This document shows positions 6,379 through 12,013 of a DNA stretch of 12,995 bases, one piece after another. Below the pieces are notes generated by a model. The model was not told the DNA's origin and made no database searches. It saw only the letters and a program-made list of their open reading frames with translations. A program made the position numbers and the translations under genes. Source of the DNA: JBGPIK01 sp041484845 (GTDB taxonomy: Bacteria > Desulfobacterota > Binatia > UBA9968); assembly GCA_041484845.1 (NCBI GenBank), contig JBGPIK010000167.1:1-12995 (forward strand). Reading direction: 5' to 3'. Within the stretch, counting starts at the first letter, position 1, and every line of letters begins with the position of its first letter.

Positions 6379-6552
6379 ATGAATGCCAAGCAAACGATGA
6401 CAAATATTATGCCGGCGGTCCTGCTCCTAGGATCAATTTTTTCTGCGCGCCAAGCCGAAGTCGAAAAAAACAAGAATTTGACTGAAGCGAATCTACCGCC
6501 GATCGCAATGACCGCAGCAGACCAGACTATGCGCGGCGCGAGGCATCGCTAA
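6379..6552 (+). CDS. 57-residue small exported or membrane-associated peptide
   Basis: ATG 6379 to TAA 6552, 57 codons. The start is supported by AAAGGAGA at 6363-6370, eight bases upstream, the same strong type of ribosome site used by its neighbours. Residues 1-26 look like a weak signal peptide: Lys4, a hydrophobic stretch IMPAVLLLGSIF, then a small-residue region SARQA. The remainder is hydrophilic, with EVEKNKNLTEANLPP and a Met/Arg-rich end. No family is recognised. Its place between two exported-protein genes, with gaps of 36 and 38 bp, is the main support for it being real. The true product could also be retained in the inner membrane. Confidence 0.6.
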   Translation: MNAKQTMTNIMPAVLLLGSIFSARQAEVEKNKNLTEANLPPIAMTAADQTMRGARHR

Positions 6553-6590
6553 ACCTTATCGATCACGTGAATCAGAGCGAAGGAGGGAAT

Positions 6591-6953
6591 ATGCGTGGCG
6601 TAGCCAATAACATCATCATCGGCCTTATCGCGTTACGGGTTCTACAGGGAAAACTGCTCCGACGAATCACGGAGAGCATTTTTATCAGCCTTTTTTCTTT
6701 GAGTATTCTGGCTGGATGTTCAACTCAAAGCTCAAAAACGGTTGAGACCGACAAGACGGTTCACTATTCCGCAGAGACTGACCCCGGTCCGTCTCGACCC
6801 GTTTTGACGGAGGAGCGATCAAGCAAGACCGAGGAGACGAAGAAAAATGACGGACCCTCGAGTGGCTTGCTCAGCGGATCGGTGCACGTTGTGGGTGAAG
6901 CGCTCGCGCTGCCATTTCGCGCGGTCGCCGGTCTCATCAACCTGGCGTTTTAA
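6591..6953 (+). CDS. Lipoprotein of unknown function with long N-region
   Basis: 120 residues from ATG 6591, with AGGAGGG at 6581-6587 directly before it. The lipobox LAGC sits at residues 40-43, unusually far from the start: residues 1-25 precede the hydrophobic core (IFISLFSLSI) and include a Lys/Arg patch at 21-25. Either the signal peptide has a long N-region or a downstream start is used; no better start with a ribosome site is visible. After Cys43 the chain is hydrophilic and low in complexity (Ser/Thr/Glu/Lys), then finishes with a semi-hydrophobic helix 'VHVVGEALALPFRAVAGLINLAF' (98-120), which could dock onto membrane. I do not recognise the family. It is part of the same-direction run of small envelope genes. 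Confidence 0.72.
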   Translation: MRGVANNIIIGLIALRVLQGKLLRRITESIFISLFSLSILAGCSTQSSKTVETDKTVHYSAETDPGPSRPVLTEERSSKTEETKKNDGPSSGLLSGSVHVVGEALALPFRAVAGLINLAF

Positions 6954-6962
6954 CCGAGCAGC

Positions 6963-7005
6963 GAGCGCTCGTATTTATGTCCGCGGATAGCGCTCCGGGC
7001 TTTTT
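6963..7005 (+). terminator. Possible intrinsic terminator
   Basis: GAGCGCT (6963-6969) pairs with AGCGCTC (6989-6995) around a 19-base loop, followed after five bases by TTTTT at 7001-7005. It starts 9 bases after the stop of the lipoprotein gene at 6591. The loop is large and the T-run is not adjacent, so it may be weak or only partly terminating. Confidence 0.35.
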
Positions 7006-7093
7006 GGCGGGTGGCATTACCCACGCCAAGACCCGCGGGGAAAAGTTCAACGTACCGTGCAAAACGTTACCGGAAGAAAAGGAGGATAAAGCG

Positions 7094-7300
7094 ATGACGC
7101 AGGGAATGATTAAATGGACGACGGTTATGGTTATCGGGCTTTCCTTATTCACTGCGGGTTGTGGCGAGAAAGAGGGCGACAGCGATACTTCACAGTCGCG
7201 AGTCGGAGTGGCTCCGTCTTCTGCACCGGAAAAATCCGGACCGGATAATACGCTCGCGCCGAGCGGCGGCTCTGAGCAGAGCCCACCGGACACCAAGTAA
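7094..7300 (+). CDS. Very small, Ser/Pro/Gly-rich lipoprotein
   Basis: 68 residues from ATG 7094, fixed by GGAGG at 7081-7085, eight bases upstream; the in-frame ATG at 6977 would bury the signal peptide. Residues 1-22 are a lipoprotein signal (one Lys at 7, core TTVMVIGLSLF, lipobox TAGC) with lipidated Cys23. The mature part of only about 46 residues is hydrophilic and looks disordered: GEKEGDSDTSQS, then Pro/Ser/Gly-rich to the end. This composition fits an entericidin-like or other tiny surface lipoprotein, but no family can be named. It has 140 bp before it and 86 bp after it, the widest gaps in the run. Confidence 0.72.
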   Translation: MTQGMIKWTTVMVIGLSLFTAGCGEKEGDSDTSQSRVGVAPSSAPEKSGPDNTLAPSGGSEQSPPDTK

Positions 7301-7386
7301 GGAGCAGAACACAGGAGGCGAGCGCAAGTCACAAGGCGGGTAATTCCAGGATCGGAAAATTCCACAACGAAAGGAGGTGAATGATT

Positions 7387-7647
7387 ATGAAAAAATTCGC
7401 TACGACGCTCTTGGCCGTGATCTTACTGCCGGCTCTGGTGGGTGCCGCGGAATTGAAGGGCACGGTGGAGAAAGTGGATAAGGCGAAGAACCAAATCGTG
7501 GTCAAGACCGCGACAGGAGAGGAGACGCTGGAAATCACCAAGAGCACGAAGGGCATTGAGCATGCCAAACAAGGGGCGAAAGTCACGGTCAAGTATAGCG
7601 AGAAGGACGGGTCGTCCAAGGTGGACGAGATCGTAGCCGGAGGGTAA
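7387..7647 (+). CDS. Small secreted beta-rich protein (OB-like), function unknown
   Basis: 86 residues from ATG 7387. A near-perfect ribosome site AAGGAGGTGA occupies 7371-7380; it abuts an ATG at 7381 too closely, so ATG 7387 (nine bases after GGAGG) is the better start. Residues 1-19 are a signal peptide (MKKF, core TTLLAVILLPAL, site VGA). The mature chain alternates short strands and turns: 'ELKGTVEKVDKAKNQIVVKTATG', 'ETLEITKSTKGIEHAKQGAKVTVKYSE', a pattern typical of small OB-like periplasmic domains that bind ligands or metals. No catalytic motif is seen. It is the last gene of the 4663-7647 run and is followed by a strong hairpin. Confidence 0.8.
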   Translation: MKKFATTLLAVILLPALVGAAELKGTVEKVDKAKNQIVVKTATGEETLEITKSTKGIEHAKQGAKVTVKYSEKDGSSKVDEIVAGG

Positions 7648-7696
7648 GCGGTCTCGACCGCCTGGCGACGGGCTCATATTTGACATGGGGGGTTAG

Positions 7697-7722
7697 CAGG
7701 CGGAGACTAAAATCTCCGCCTG
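7697..7722 (+). terminator. Strong hairpin, likely end of the small-envelope-gene run
   Basis: CAGGCGGAGA (7697-7706) pairs perfectly with TCTCCGCCTG (7713-7722) around the six-base loop CTAAAA, 50 bp after the last stop of the run. No T-run follows on the + strand, so it may mark a 3' end rather than act as a classical intrinsic terminator. Confidence 0.5.
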
Positions 7723-8007
7723 TCAACTTCACTTTGAGGAATCCCGCTGGCGAAAAAAACTCCCCACGGTCGGAGCGCACACGCCCGGCAATATTGGGGA
7801 CAGCACGAGCGGAGAAAACACATTCTAAAGCGCTTTCAAAAAGAGGGCCTCAAGGAAGCCATACGCCCTTTGAGCCAGTATGCGTTCCCGCAACGGAGGT
7901 GGCCACTCGAACAGTAAGCCGAGCAGGAACGAAAAGAGGTACGGTATTTTAGTTGTCCTAACATGACGTGAAAGCAGGTTCTTGGTTAAAAATAGGAGGG
8001 GAAATCC
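7723..8007. other. Gene-free spacer
   Basis: I see no gene or clear promoter here. An open frame over about 7680-7952 crosses the hairpin and has no ribosome site. The last 15 bases hold the ribosome site AGGAGGG (7994-8000) for the next gene. Confidence 0.5.
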
Positions 8008-8538
8008 ATGAAGAGATTAATACTTCCACTCGTCGGTTCCCGTTTTGTCATCGCCGGCGCGCTGTTTTCGCTGATCGCTTTCGTGCCGGCACTTGTCATC
8101 CCTGAAACGATCTCCGTTTTGCCGCCTCCCGAGGCTTCGAAGATGGTCGCTGTTCGTAATACGACAGTGCAGGATGATATCGTTGCGGGCGAACTCCTTA
8201 ATCGGTCGTCTCATCGGGTCCGGGATGTAGAATTGCTGATCCGCCAGATTTGGCACTGGAACAACGAATTCCGGCCAGGCGCGAACCCTCCCGGTGCCGG
8301 CGTTTATCACATAGTGGCGGCAGAAATACCTTCGGGCGCAACCGAGCGGTTCACCTATAAACTTTCGCCGCCCTCTCGTTCTGACGGCTATTTCGAGACG
8401 GTAGTGACAGTAGCCGGCTTCACCGAGATAAAACAGCAGGGAGAAGGGCGGAAAAACATTGACGAATGGATGCCGGTCTCTGATTTAGGTTCAAGAGATG
8501 ATGTGGTCGCTTGGATCAAAAACCGCGATCGGCGATGA
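8008..8538 (+). CDS. Exported or membrane-anchored beta-sandwich-like protein, unknown function; 3' end rearranged
   Basis: 176 residues from ATG 8008, with AGGAGGG at 7994-8000 seven bases upstream. Residues 1-31 contain Lys2-Arg3 and a long hydrophobic stretch (12-31) acting as a signal peptide or uncleaved anchor. The rest alternates strands: 'IVAGELLNRSSHRVRDVELLIRQ' (58-80), 'AAEIPSGATERFTYKL' (104-119), 'GYFETVVTVAGF' (127-138). This is the layout of FxLYD-like domains, extracellular beta sandwiches of unknown ligand (fold assignment is inference). The last dozen bases overlap, in another frame, the start of a trehalose-6-phosphate phosphatase remnant, so the C-terminus ('VVAWIKNRDRR') may have been cut or replaced by a deletion joint. 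Confidence 0.72.
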   Translation: MKRLILPLVGSRFVIAGALFSLIAFVPALVIPETISVLPPPEASKMVAVRNTTVQDDIVAGELLNRSSHRVRDVELLIRQIWHWNNEFRPGANPPGAGVYHIVAAEIPSGATERFTYKLSPPSRSDGYFETVVTVAGFTEIKQQGEGRKNIDEWMPVSDLGSRDDVVAWIKNRDRR

Positions 8539-8740
8539 CTTGACCGATGAAGATATGTTCACCGGACTTCCTGGCAGAGCCTATTCTATCCGCGTCGGGA
8601 ACGGCCCAACGCGCGCGCGTTTCCATTTGCGCGGTTCCGATGAAGTGTCGCAGCTCCTCGAGACTTTAATCGACGGTGAGACCCTCGAAAAGTTTTCTGC
8701 TCAAGCCTCAGCATGCCCGTCACACGACGCGCACTTATAA
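8525..8740 (+). pseudogene. otsB: C-terminal remnant of trehalose-6-phosphate phosphatase (OtsB-like, HAD family)
   Basis: The frame 8525-8740 encodes AIGDDLTDEDMF, then 'LPGRAYSIRVGNGPTRARFHLRG', 'DEVSQLLETL' and a stop at 8738-8740. GDDxTDED is HAD motif IV of trehalose-6-phosphate phosphatases, and the following spacing (IRVGxGPTxARxxLxxxxEV) is the family's usual C-terminal end. Only about 70 of some 250 residues remain; the catalytic DxDGTL motif and cap domain are absent from the window, so the piece cannot be an active phosphatase. Homology begins within the last codons of the gene at 8008, which points to a deletion or recombination joint near 8520. An ATG at 8498 could give an 80-residue product, but it has no good ribosome site. 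Confidence 0.75.
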
Positions 8741-8763
8741 AGCGACCGACGGAGGAGGACCAA

Positions 8764-9744
8764 ATGACGAATATGGAACTTTCCACCGAATCATGGGTCG
8801 ATAAGAAATCTCTGAAACGTTTTCTCAACGGGGTGGCACAAGTGCTGTTCCACGTTCTCCTCGTGGCCCTGAGCGCTGGAATTGCCTTGTCCTTGCCCTA
8901 CGTGGTGGGCTTCATCGGCAAGCATTTTTGGGCCTATTGGTCGATCATAGAGAAGGAAACCGTCTACCTTATATCCGTCGAAACCATCACCGCCATCGTG
9001 CTTCTGCTCGTCTTCAATTACATCGGCCGCAGTTGGAAAGATCGAAAAAGGTCTAAGATGGCCAAATCCGCCGGCTTAATCGATTTTCTGCCGGCAAAAA
9101 GTGTTTTCGCGCAAAGAAAAATAAACAAACTAAAACTGCGTCAGGGTTTTGCTAGAGACGTGATGATTATTTCTTCCACGGGCTATCGTACTTTTGTTCA
9201 CCCGCGGGGTGACTTGCACAGCGTACTGCAGCACTGTCGAGGCGCGAGGATCATGCTCCTCAACCCGCGCAGCGAAGGCGCATACGCGCGGGCGAGAAGC
9301 ATTCTCGATCCCAGCGTGACGCCGGAAACATTTAGCGAGCAGATCAGGAAAAGCGTCGATTTTCTCAAAGGACTTCGAGCCGGTAAGAACATACGCCTCA
9401 AGTTATACGATGATACACCGTTCTTAAAGCTGGCTATCTTAGGCGACCATGTTTGGATTAAGCACTATCATCCCGGCTTGGATGTTCAGAGCATGCCCGA
9501 ATACCTGTTCGAGCACGACCAGAATCTCGGCGGTTTCTACACCCTTTTTTACCATTATTTTCTAGCGTGCTGGGAAAATCCGGCAATTGCGGAATATGAT
9601 CTGGAAACTCACGAGCTAATCTCCCGCGACGCAAGCGGTAAAGAAATTTCGCGAGAGAAAACTGATACACTGTACAAACCCTGCGACGACAGACAAATAT
9701 CTCGGGACGAAGTATTTGCGCTTTCGTCGACTTCTCCGTCCTGA
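8764..9744 (+). CDS. Two-helix membrane protein with soluble C-terminal domain (possibly PLD-like fold, non-catalytic)
   Basis: 326 residues from ATG 8764, fixed by GGAGGAGG at 8751-8758; an in-frame ATG at 8713 lies inside the phosphatase remnant and is unlikely. Two hydrophobic segments (about 23-50 and 66-88) are followed by a basic run (RSWKDRKRSK), so the remaining 235 residues are predicted cytoplasmic. That domain has 'ARDVMIISSTGYRTFVHPRGDL', 'CRGARIMLLNPRSEGAYARAR', 'FSEQIRKSVDFLKGL', 'IRLKLYDDTPFLKLAILGDHVWIKHYHPG' and 'SMPEYLFEHD'. Strand-helix order and the 'ARIMLLNP ... LYDD.P...L.ILGDHVW' pattern recall PLD-like sensor domains that lack a second HKD motif (inference). A full HxKx4D motif is not seen, so enzymatic activity is doubtful. 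It may sense or process a membrane-proximal ligand. Confidence 0.75.
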   Translation: MTNMELSTESWVDKKSLKRFLNGVAQVLFHVLLVALSAGIALSLPYVVGFIGKHFWAYWSIIEKETVYLISVETITAIVLLLVFNYIGRSWKDRKRSKMAKSAGLIDFLPAKSVFAQRKINKLKLRQGFARDVMIISSTGYRTFVHPRGDLHSVLQHCRGARIMLLNPRSEGAYARARSILDPSVTPETFSEQIRKSVDFLKGLRAGKNIRLKLYDDTPFLKLAILGDHVWIKHYHPGLDVQSMPEYLFEHDQNLGGFYTLFYHYFLACWENPAIAEYDLETHELISRDASGKEISREKTDTLYKPCDDRQISRDEVFALSSTSPS

Positions 9745-9855
9745 CACGATTATTCGGTATCCGCTGCGCCAGGCGTGAGATTGATCGCGGATGTTAGTCG
9801 CGGGGAAAAGCCAGGGTAGAGTAGAGAACAGGCTCATCGTTTGTTAGCTAAGGCT

Positions 9856-9998
9856 AGGAGGCCAGAAAGCAGGGCAACTGGAAAGCCGATCTCTCATCTC
9901 ATCATACTCGCGTTCAATGCGCTCGGCGCTTCCTTCGCGTTGTCCTTTGCTCACTGCCCTTAACGCCGCCTTACGCGCTCGCGTCTTTTCTCCCTACA
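9856..9998. repeat. Degenerate second copy of the heptad-repeat element
   Basis: The left part has GAGGCCAGAAAGCAGGG (9858-9874), close to the GAGGTCAGAAATCAGAG start of the element at 4041. The right part has CTTTGCTCACTGCCC (9945-9959), TAACGCCGCCTTACG (9961-9975) and TCTTTTCTCCCTAC (9984-9997), matching in order the CTTTGCTCCCTGCTC, ACGCCTCACCCTTTACG and TTTTTCCCTGAC pieces of the first element. The heptad rhythm is eroded. Like the first element it lies downstream of a gene run and upstream of a sigma-54 promoter match. Confidence 0.5.
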
Positions 9999-10173
9999 AG
10001 ACGTTTACGGGCGCAGGGACTGCCACACCTTTGCGAGCAATGGGTTCGTTCAGTTTTGTTCAACGGGTGTTCAGCCCGTGTTCTTAACAAGTTTTTAGCT
10101 GTTGAAATGTCTTGCTTCCTTTTATCAGATCGATCAGAATAAGATGCAGATCCGAAAGATGACGATTTAATTG

Positions 10174-10189
10174 CAACTTGCCCAAGTTG
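10174..10189. promoter_or_regulatory. Perfect inverted repeat, candidate enhancer-binding-protein site
   Basis: CAACTTG-CC-CAAGTTG is a perfect 16-bp dyad centred about 102 bp upstream of the GC of the -12 element at 10283-10284. This is a standard distance for a bacterial enhancer-binding protein acting on sigma-54 RNA polymerase by DNA looping. A shorter dyad, CTCAA-N6-TTGAG (10245-10260), lies between it and the promoter. The regulator is not encoded in the window. Confidence 0.45.
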
Positions 10190-10269
10190 TATTTACTGCA
10201 AACGGCACTGCGCTTCCTAATATTAAGAAAATCCCTTTCCGCATCTCAAGCAAAATTGAGCAAATCTGG

Positions 10270-10285
10270 TGGCACATTCTTTGCG
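10270..10285 (+). promoter_or_regulatory. Sigma-54 (RpoN) -24/-12 promoter match
   Basis: TGGCACATTCTTTGCG has a perfect -24 core TGGCAC, the -12 core TTGC, and GG (10271-10272) and GC (10283-10284) at the exact 12-bp offset. Only the last position (G instead of A/T) departs from TGGYRYR-N4-TTGCW. Transcription would begin near 10296, about 50 bases before the ATG at 10348. The dyad at 10174-10189 supports it. Confidence 0.65.
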
Positions 10286-10347
10286 CAATGGACAACTATA
10301 AGACGATGAAAGTAGCTGAAGAGTCTCGATACGATGAAAGGTAGATC

Positions 10348-10632
10348 ATGCAAACTGTGTTGTTCTGGATGGTAGCACTCGAGATCGGTGCCGTCGCAGC
10401 CTGTATCACGGCGGTGGCTAAGTTCGAGATTCGTCGTCTCTCTTCGCGCCGCTGGACGACGGTTCCGCTGAAAAGAATGTCGCCGCCGCCTCTCGCTACA
10501 CCGATGGAATTAAACTTTCCCGGACGAAAAATGACGCGAGGTTACGATTACCCTGAATTGTGTTCCAAAGATATGTCGGATCGCCTCCTGAAGGTCCACA
10601 AAATACTTACGAGAGATCTTCAGATGCACTAG
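10348..10632 (+). CDS. Small single-pass membrane protein, unknown function
   Basis: 94 residues from ATG 10348, with GAAAGG at 10335-10340 as a modest ribosome site. Residues 2-24 form one hydrophobic segment (TVLFWMVALEIGAVAACITAV) with few charges before it and a basic stretch after it (KFEIRRLSSRRW), which predicts the C-terminal 65 residues in the cytoplasm. That part is Pro/Arg/Lys-rich in the middle and helical at the end ('MSDRLLKVHKILTRD'). I do not recognise the family. Its main support is the well-placed sigma-54 promoter match about 50 bp before the expected transcript start-to-ATG leader. It stands alone: the next gene is 343 bp away and has its own promoter. Confidence 0.55.
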   Translation: MQTVLFWMVALEIGAVAACITAVAKFEIRRLSSRRWTTVPLKRMSPPPLATPMELNFPGRKMTRGYDYPELCSKDMSDRLLKVHKILTRDLQMH

Positions 10633-10975
10633 CTCGTCTACCCTACCGTCCGGCGCTCAGACAGATAACAGCCCAATGTTTTCAGTTTACGTTATCCTTT
10701 AGATTCTACCGCAGCCCGCGTTTTGCTTCCGTCACACGATCCCACGCTCATTTGTTTGCGCCCGATGCATGCTGCGCGTGACAGGTTACGCGCGGTCCTG
10801 CAATCAAGGCGGCGTGAGCACAATTCTATCGAGGCGCAGGACCTCAGCCAAAGACCATGCGGCCCGCCCGAATTTCGCCACGCATGAGAGCGAACGAGTG
10901 GCGAGCCGCTTGACACCCATTTTGCCAAAGGGAATAGTGCGAAGGCACTCGTTTGCAGCGAATCACGGAGGCCTT
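10633..10975. other. Spacer holding the promoter of the peroxidase gene
   Basis: Although the peroxidase frame stays open upstream to 10769, those codons give a basic, unconserved sequence with no ribosome site and are read here as non-coding. GCGCGT (10774-10779) and ACGCGC (10788-10793) can form a short hairpin around an eight-base loop. The clear element is the sigma-70-type promoter at 10910-10938. Nothing else is seen. Confidence 0.5.
10910..10938 (+). promoter_or_regulatory. Sigma-70-type promoter of the DyP peroxidase gene
   Basis: A perfect -35 box TTGACA (10910-10915) is separated by exactly 17 bp from AATAGT (10933-10938), which matches TATAAT at four of six positions. Initiation near 10945 would leave a leader of about 30 bases before the ATG at 10976 and its ribosome site GGAGG (10967-10971). 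Confidence 0.55.
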
Positions 10976-11857
10976 ATGGATAATGTTCAAAGCGGCATTC
11001 TCGCTCCCGCGCCGCGGCTGGCACGATATCTTTCGCTTTCTCTCAATTTCGGTGCGGAGGCACGGGAAGCCGTGCAGTTTTTGGCGGACTTAGTGGACGG
11101 CAATAAAACCGTCGTCGGCTTCGGCTATCCTTTGCTCCAGGCGCTGGGACGGAACATCCCAGGACTGCGGACGTTCCCGTGTTATTTTAGTTCCGGCCTC
11201 GCGCTCCCTTCTACACAGGAGGCTTTATGGTGTTGGCTGCGCGGCAGTGATCGCGGCGAATTGCTGCACAGATCGCGCAAAATCCTCGGCGCGGTTGCCG
11301 CGGCATTCAAATGCCAATCGGTGATCGATGGTTTTCAATACGACACCGGCCGCGATCTTACGGGTTTCGAAGACGGCACGGAAAACCCGCAGGGAGAGAA
11401 AGCGGTAACGGCGGGGATTGTCCAGGGTAAAGGCGAGGGTCTGGACGGATCGAGTTTTGTCGCGGTGCAGCAATGGGTCCATGATTTCAACCGATTCGAT
11501 GGGCTGTCTCTCGAAGCGCAAGACCATTCGATTGGGCGGCGCAAGAGCGACAACCAAGAACTTCTGGATGCGCCGCCCTCGGCGCACATCAAAAGAACCG
11601 CTCAGGAAAGTTTCGAGCCGCAAGCTTTTGTTCTGCGGCGGTCCATGCCGTGGTGCGATGGCGTTCGCGGCGGGCTGAACTTCGTCGCCTTTGGAAAGTC
11701 CCTCGATGCCTTCGAGGCCCAACTCAAGAGAATGGTGGGGGCCGAAGACGGCATTGTTGACGGGCTGTTTCAATATACACGTCCGGTGAGCGGCAGCTAC
11801 TTTTGGTGCCCGCCGCTTCGTAACGGCCGTCTGGATCTGAGAGCGCTGGGACTGTAG
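10976..11857 (+). CDS. DyP-type heme peroxidase, YfeX-like
   Basis: 293 residues from ATG 10976, fixed by GGAGG at 10967-10971 and by family length (E. coli YfeX is about 300). The catalytic DyP motif GFEDGTENP spans 130-138, with the distal Asp at 133. The proximal heme ligand is His204 (in PPSAHIKR), and distal Arg221 and Ser223 lie in VLRRSMPW. These four positions are offset by a constant 10-11 from Asp143, His215, Arg232 and Ser234 of YfeX, so the active site is complete. 'GRRKSDNQEL' (187-196) and 'GSYFWCPPL' near the C-terminus are also typical. The enzyme uses hydrogen peroxide to oxidise dyes, phenols or porphyrins in the cytoplasm; no signal peptide is present. It has its own promoter and is followed by a heptamer repeat, so it is probably monocistronic. 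Confidence 0.93.
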   Translation: MDNVQSGILAPAPRLARYLSLSLNFGAEAREAVQFLADLVDGNKTVVGFGYPLLQALGRNIPGLRTFPCYFSSGLALPSTQEALWCWLRGSDRGELLHRSRKILGAVAAAFKCQSVIDGFQYDTGRDLTGFEDGTENPQGEKAVTAGIVQGKGEGLDGSSFVAVQQWVHDFNRFDGLSLEAQDHSIGRRKSDNQELLDAPPSAHIKRTAQESFEPQAFVLRRSMPWCDGVRGGLNFVAFGKSLDAFEAQLKRMVGAEDGIVDGLFQYTRPVSGSYFWCPPLRNGRLDLRALGL

Positions 11858-11870
11858 GATACAAGCGGGG

Positions 11871-11905
11871 GTCAGATGTCAGAGGTCAGAGATCAGATGT
11901 CAGCA
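11871..11905. repeat. Five tandem heptamers of the same family
   Basis: GTCAGAT, GTCAGAG, GTCAGAG, ATCAGAT and GTCAGCA follow one another without gaps, 13 bp after the peroxidase stop. The unit is that of the left arm at 4044-4078 (GTCAGAA, ATCAGAG). No opposite-polarity arm is seen here. Confidence 0.8.
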
Positions 11906-11981
11906 ACCTCGTCGTCCAGCGAGCAGGGGAATAAATGGCGTCTAGCTCGGAATGCAGGTAGGCCCGAATCGGCGCTTATAA

Positions 11982-11993
11982 ATGAAATTTCAT
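11982..11993. promoter_or_regulatory. 12-bp palindrome before the MAPEG gene
   Basis: ATGAAATTTCAT is a perfect palindrome ending 20 bp before ATG 12014 and overlaps a -10-like TATAAAT (11977-11983). No good -35 is seen 17 bp upstream, so a promoter-operator here is only a possibility. Confidence 0.25.
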
Positions 11994-12013
11994 AAGGACG
12001 TGGGGCCACTTTA

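Larger units (their letters stand above)
9745..10347. other. 603-bp gene-free region with degenerate repeat element and sigma-54 control region
   Basis: No supported gene. An 18-codon frame starting at 10288 has no backing. Bases 9745-9850 show nothing I can name. A degenerate repeat element occupies about 9856-9998, an inverted repeat 10174-10189, and a sigma-54 promoter match 10270-10285. Bases 10080-10260 are AT-richer than the coding DNA around them, as is common for activator-dependent promoters. Confidence 0.55.

Noticed and set aside
7680..7952. 90-codon open frame on the plus strand
   Set aside because: Runs through the hairpin at 7697-7722, lacks a ribosome site and has composition unlike its neighbours.
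10020..10035. CTGCCACACCTTTGCG resembling a -24/-12 promoter
   Set aside because: The -24 GG is missing at the required distance from TTGC.
10203..10218. Second -24/-12-like element, CGGCACTGCGCTTCCT
   Set aside because: The GC of the -12 element is CC here, which sigma-54 promoters do not tolerate; the match at 10270 is much better.
10769..10975. Longer N-terminus for the DyP peroxidase
   Set aside because: The extra 69 residues are basic and unlike the family; a promoter and ribosome site lie within this stretch and fix the start at 10976.
11225..11773. 182-codon open frame on the minus strand
   Set aside because: Antisense to the peroxidase gene, whose catalytic residues are intact; a shadow frame.
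11834..11857. Encapsulin cargo-loading peptide at the DyP C-terminus (GRLDLRALGL)
   Set aside because: It directly follows the core domain without a flexible linker and no encapsulin gene is in the window; it fits the normal end of YfeX-like proteins.
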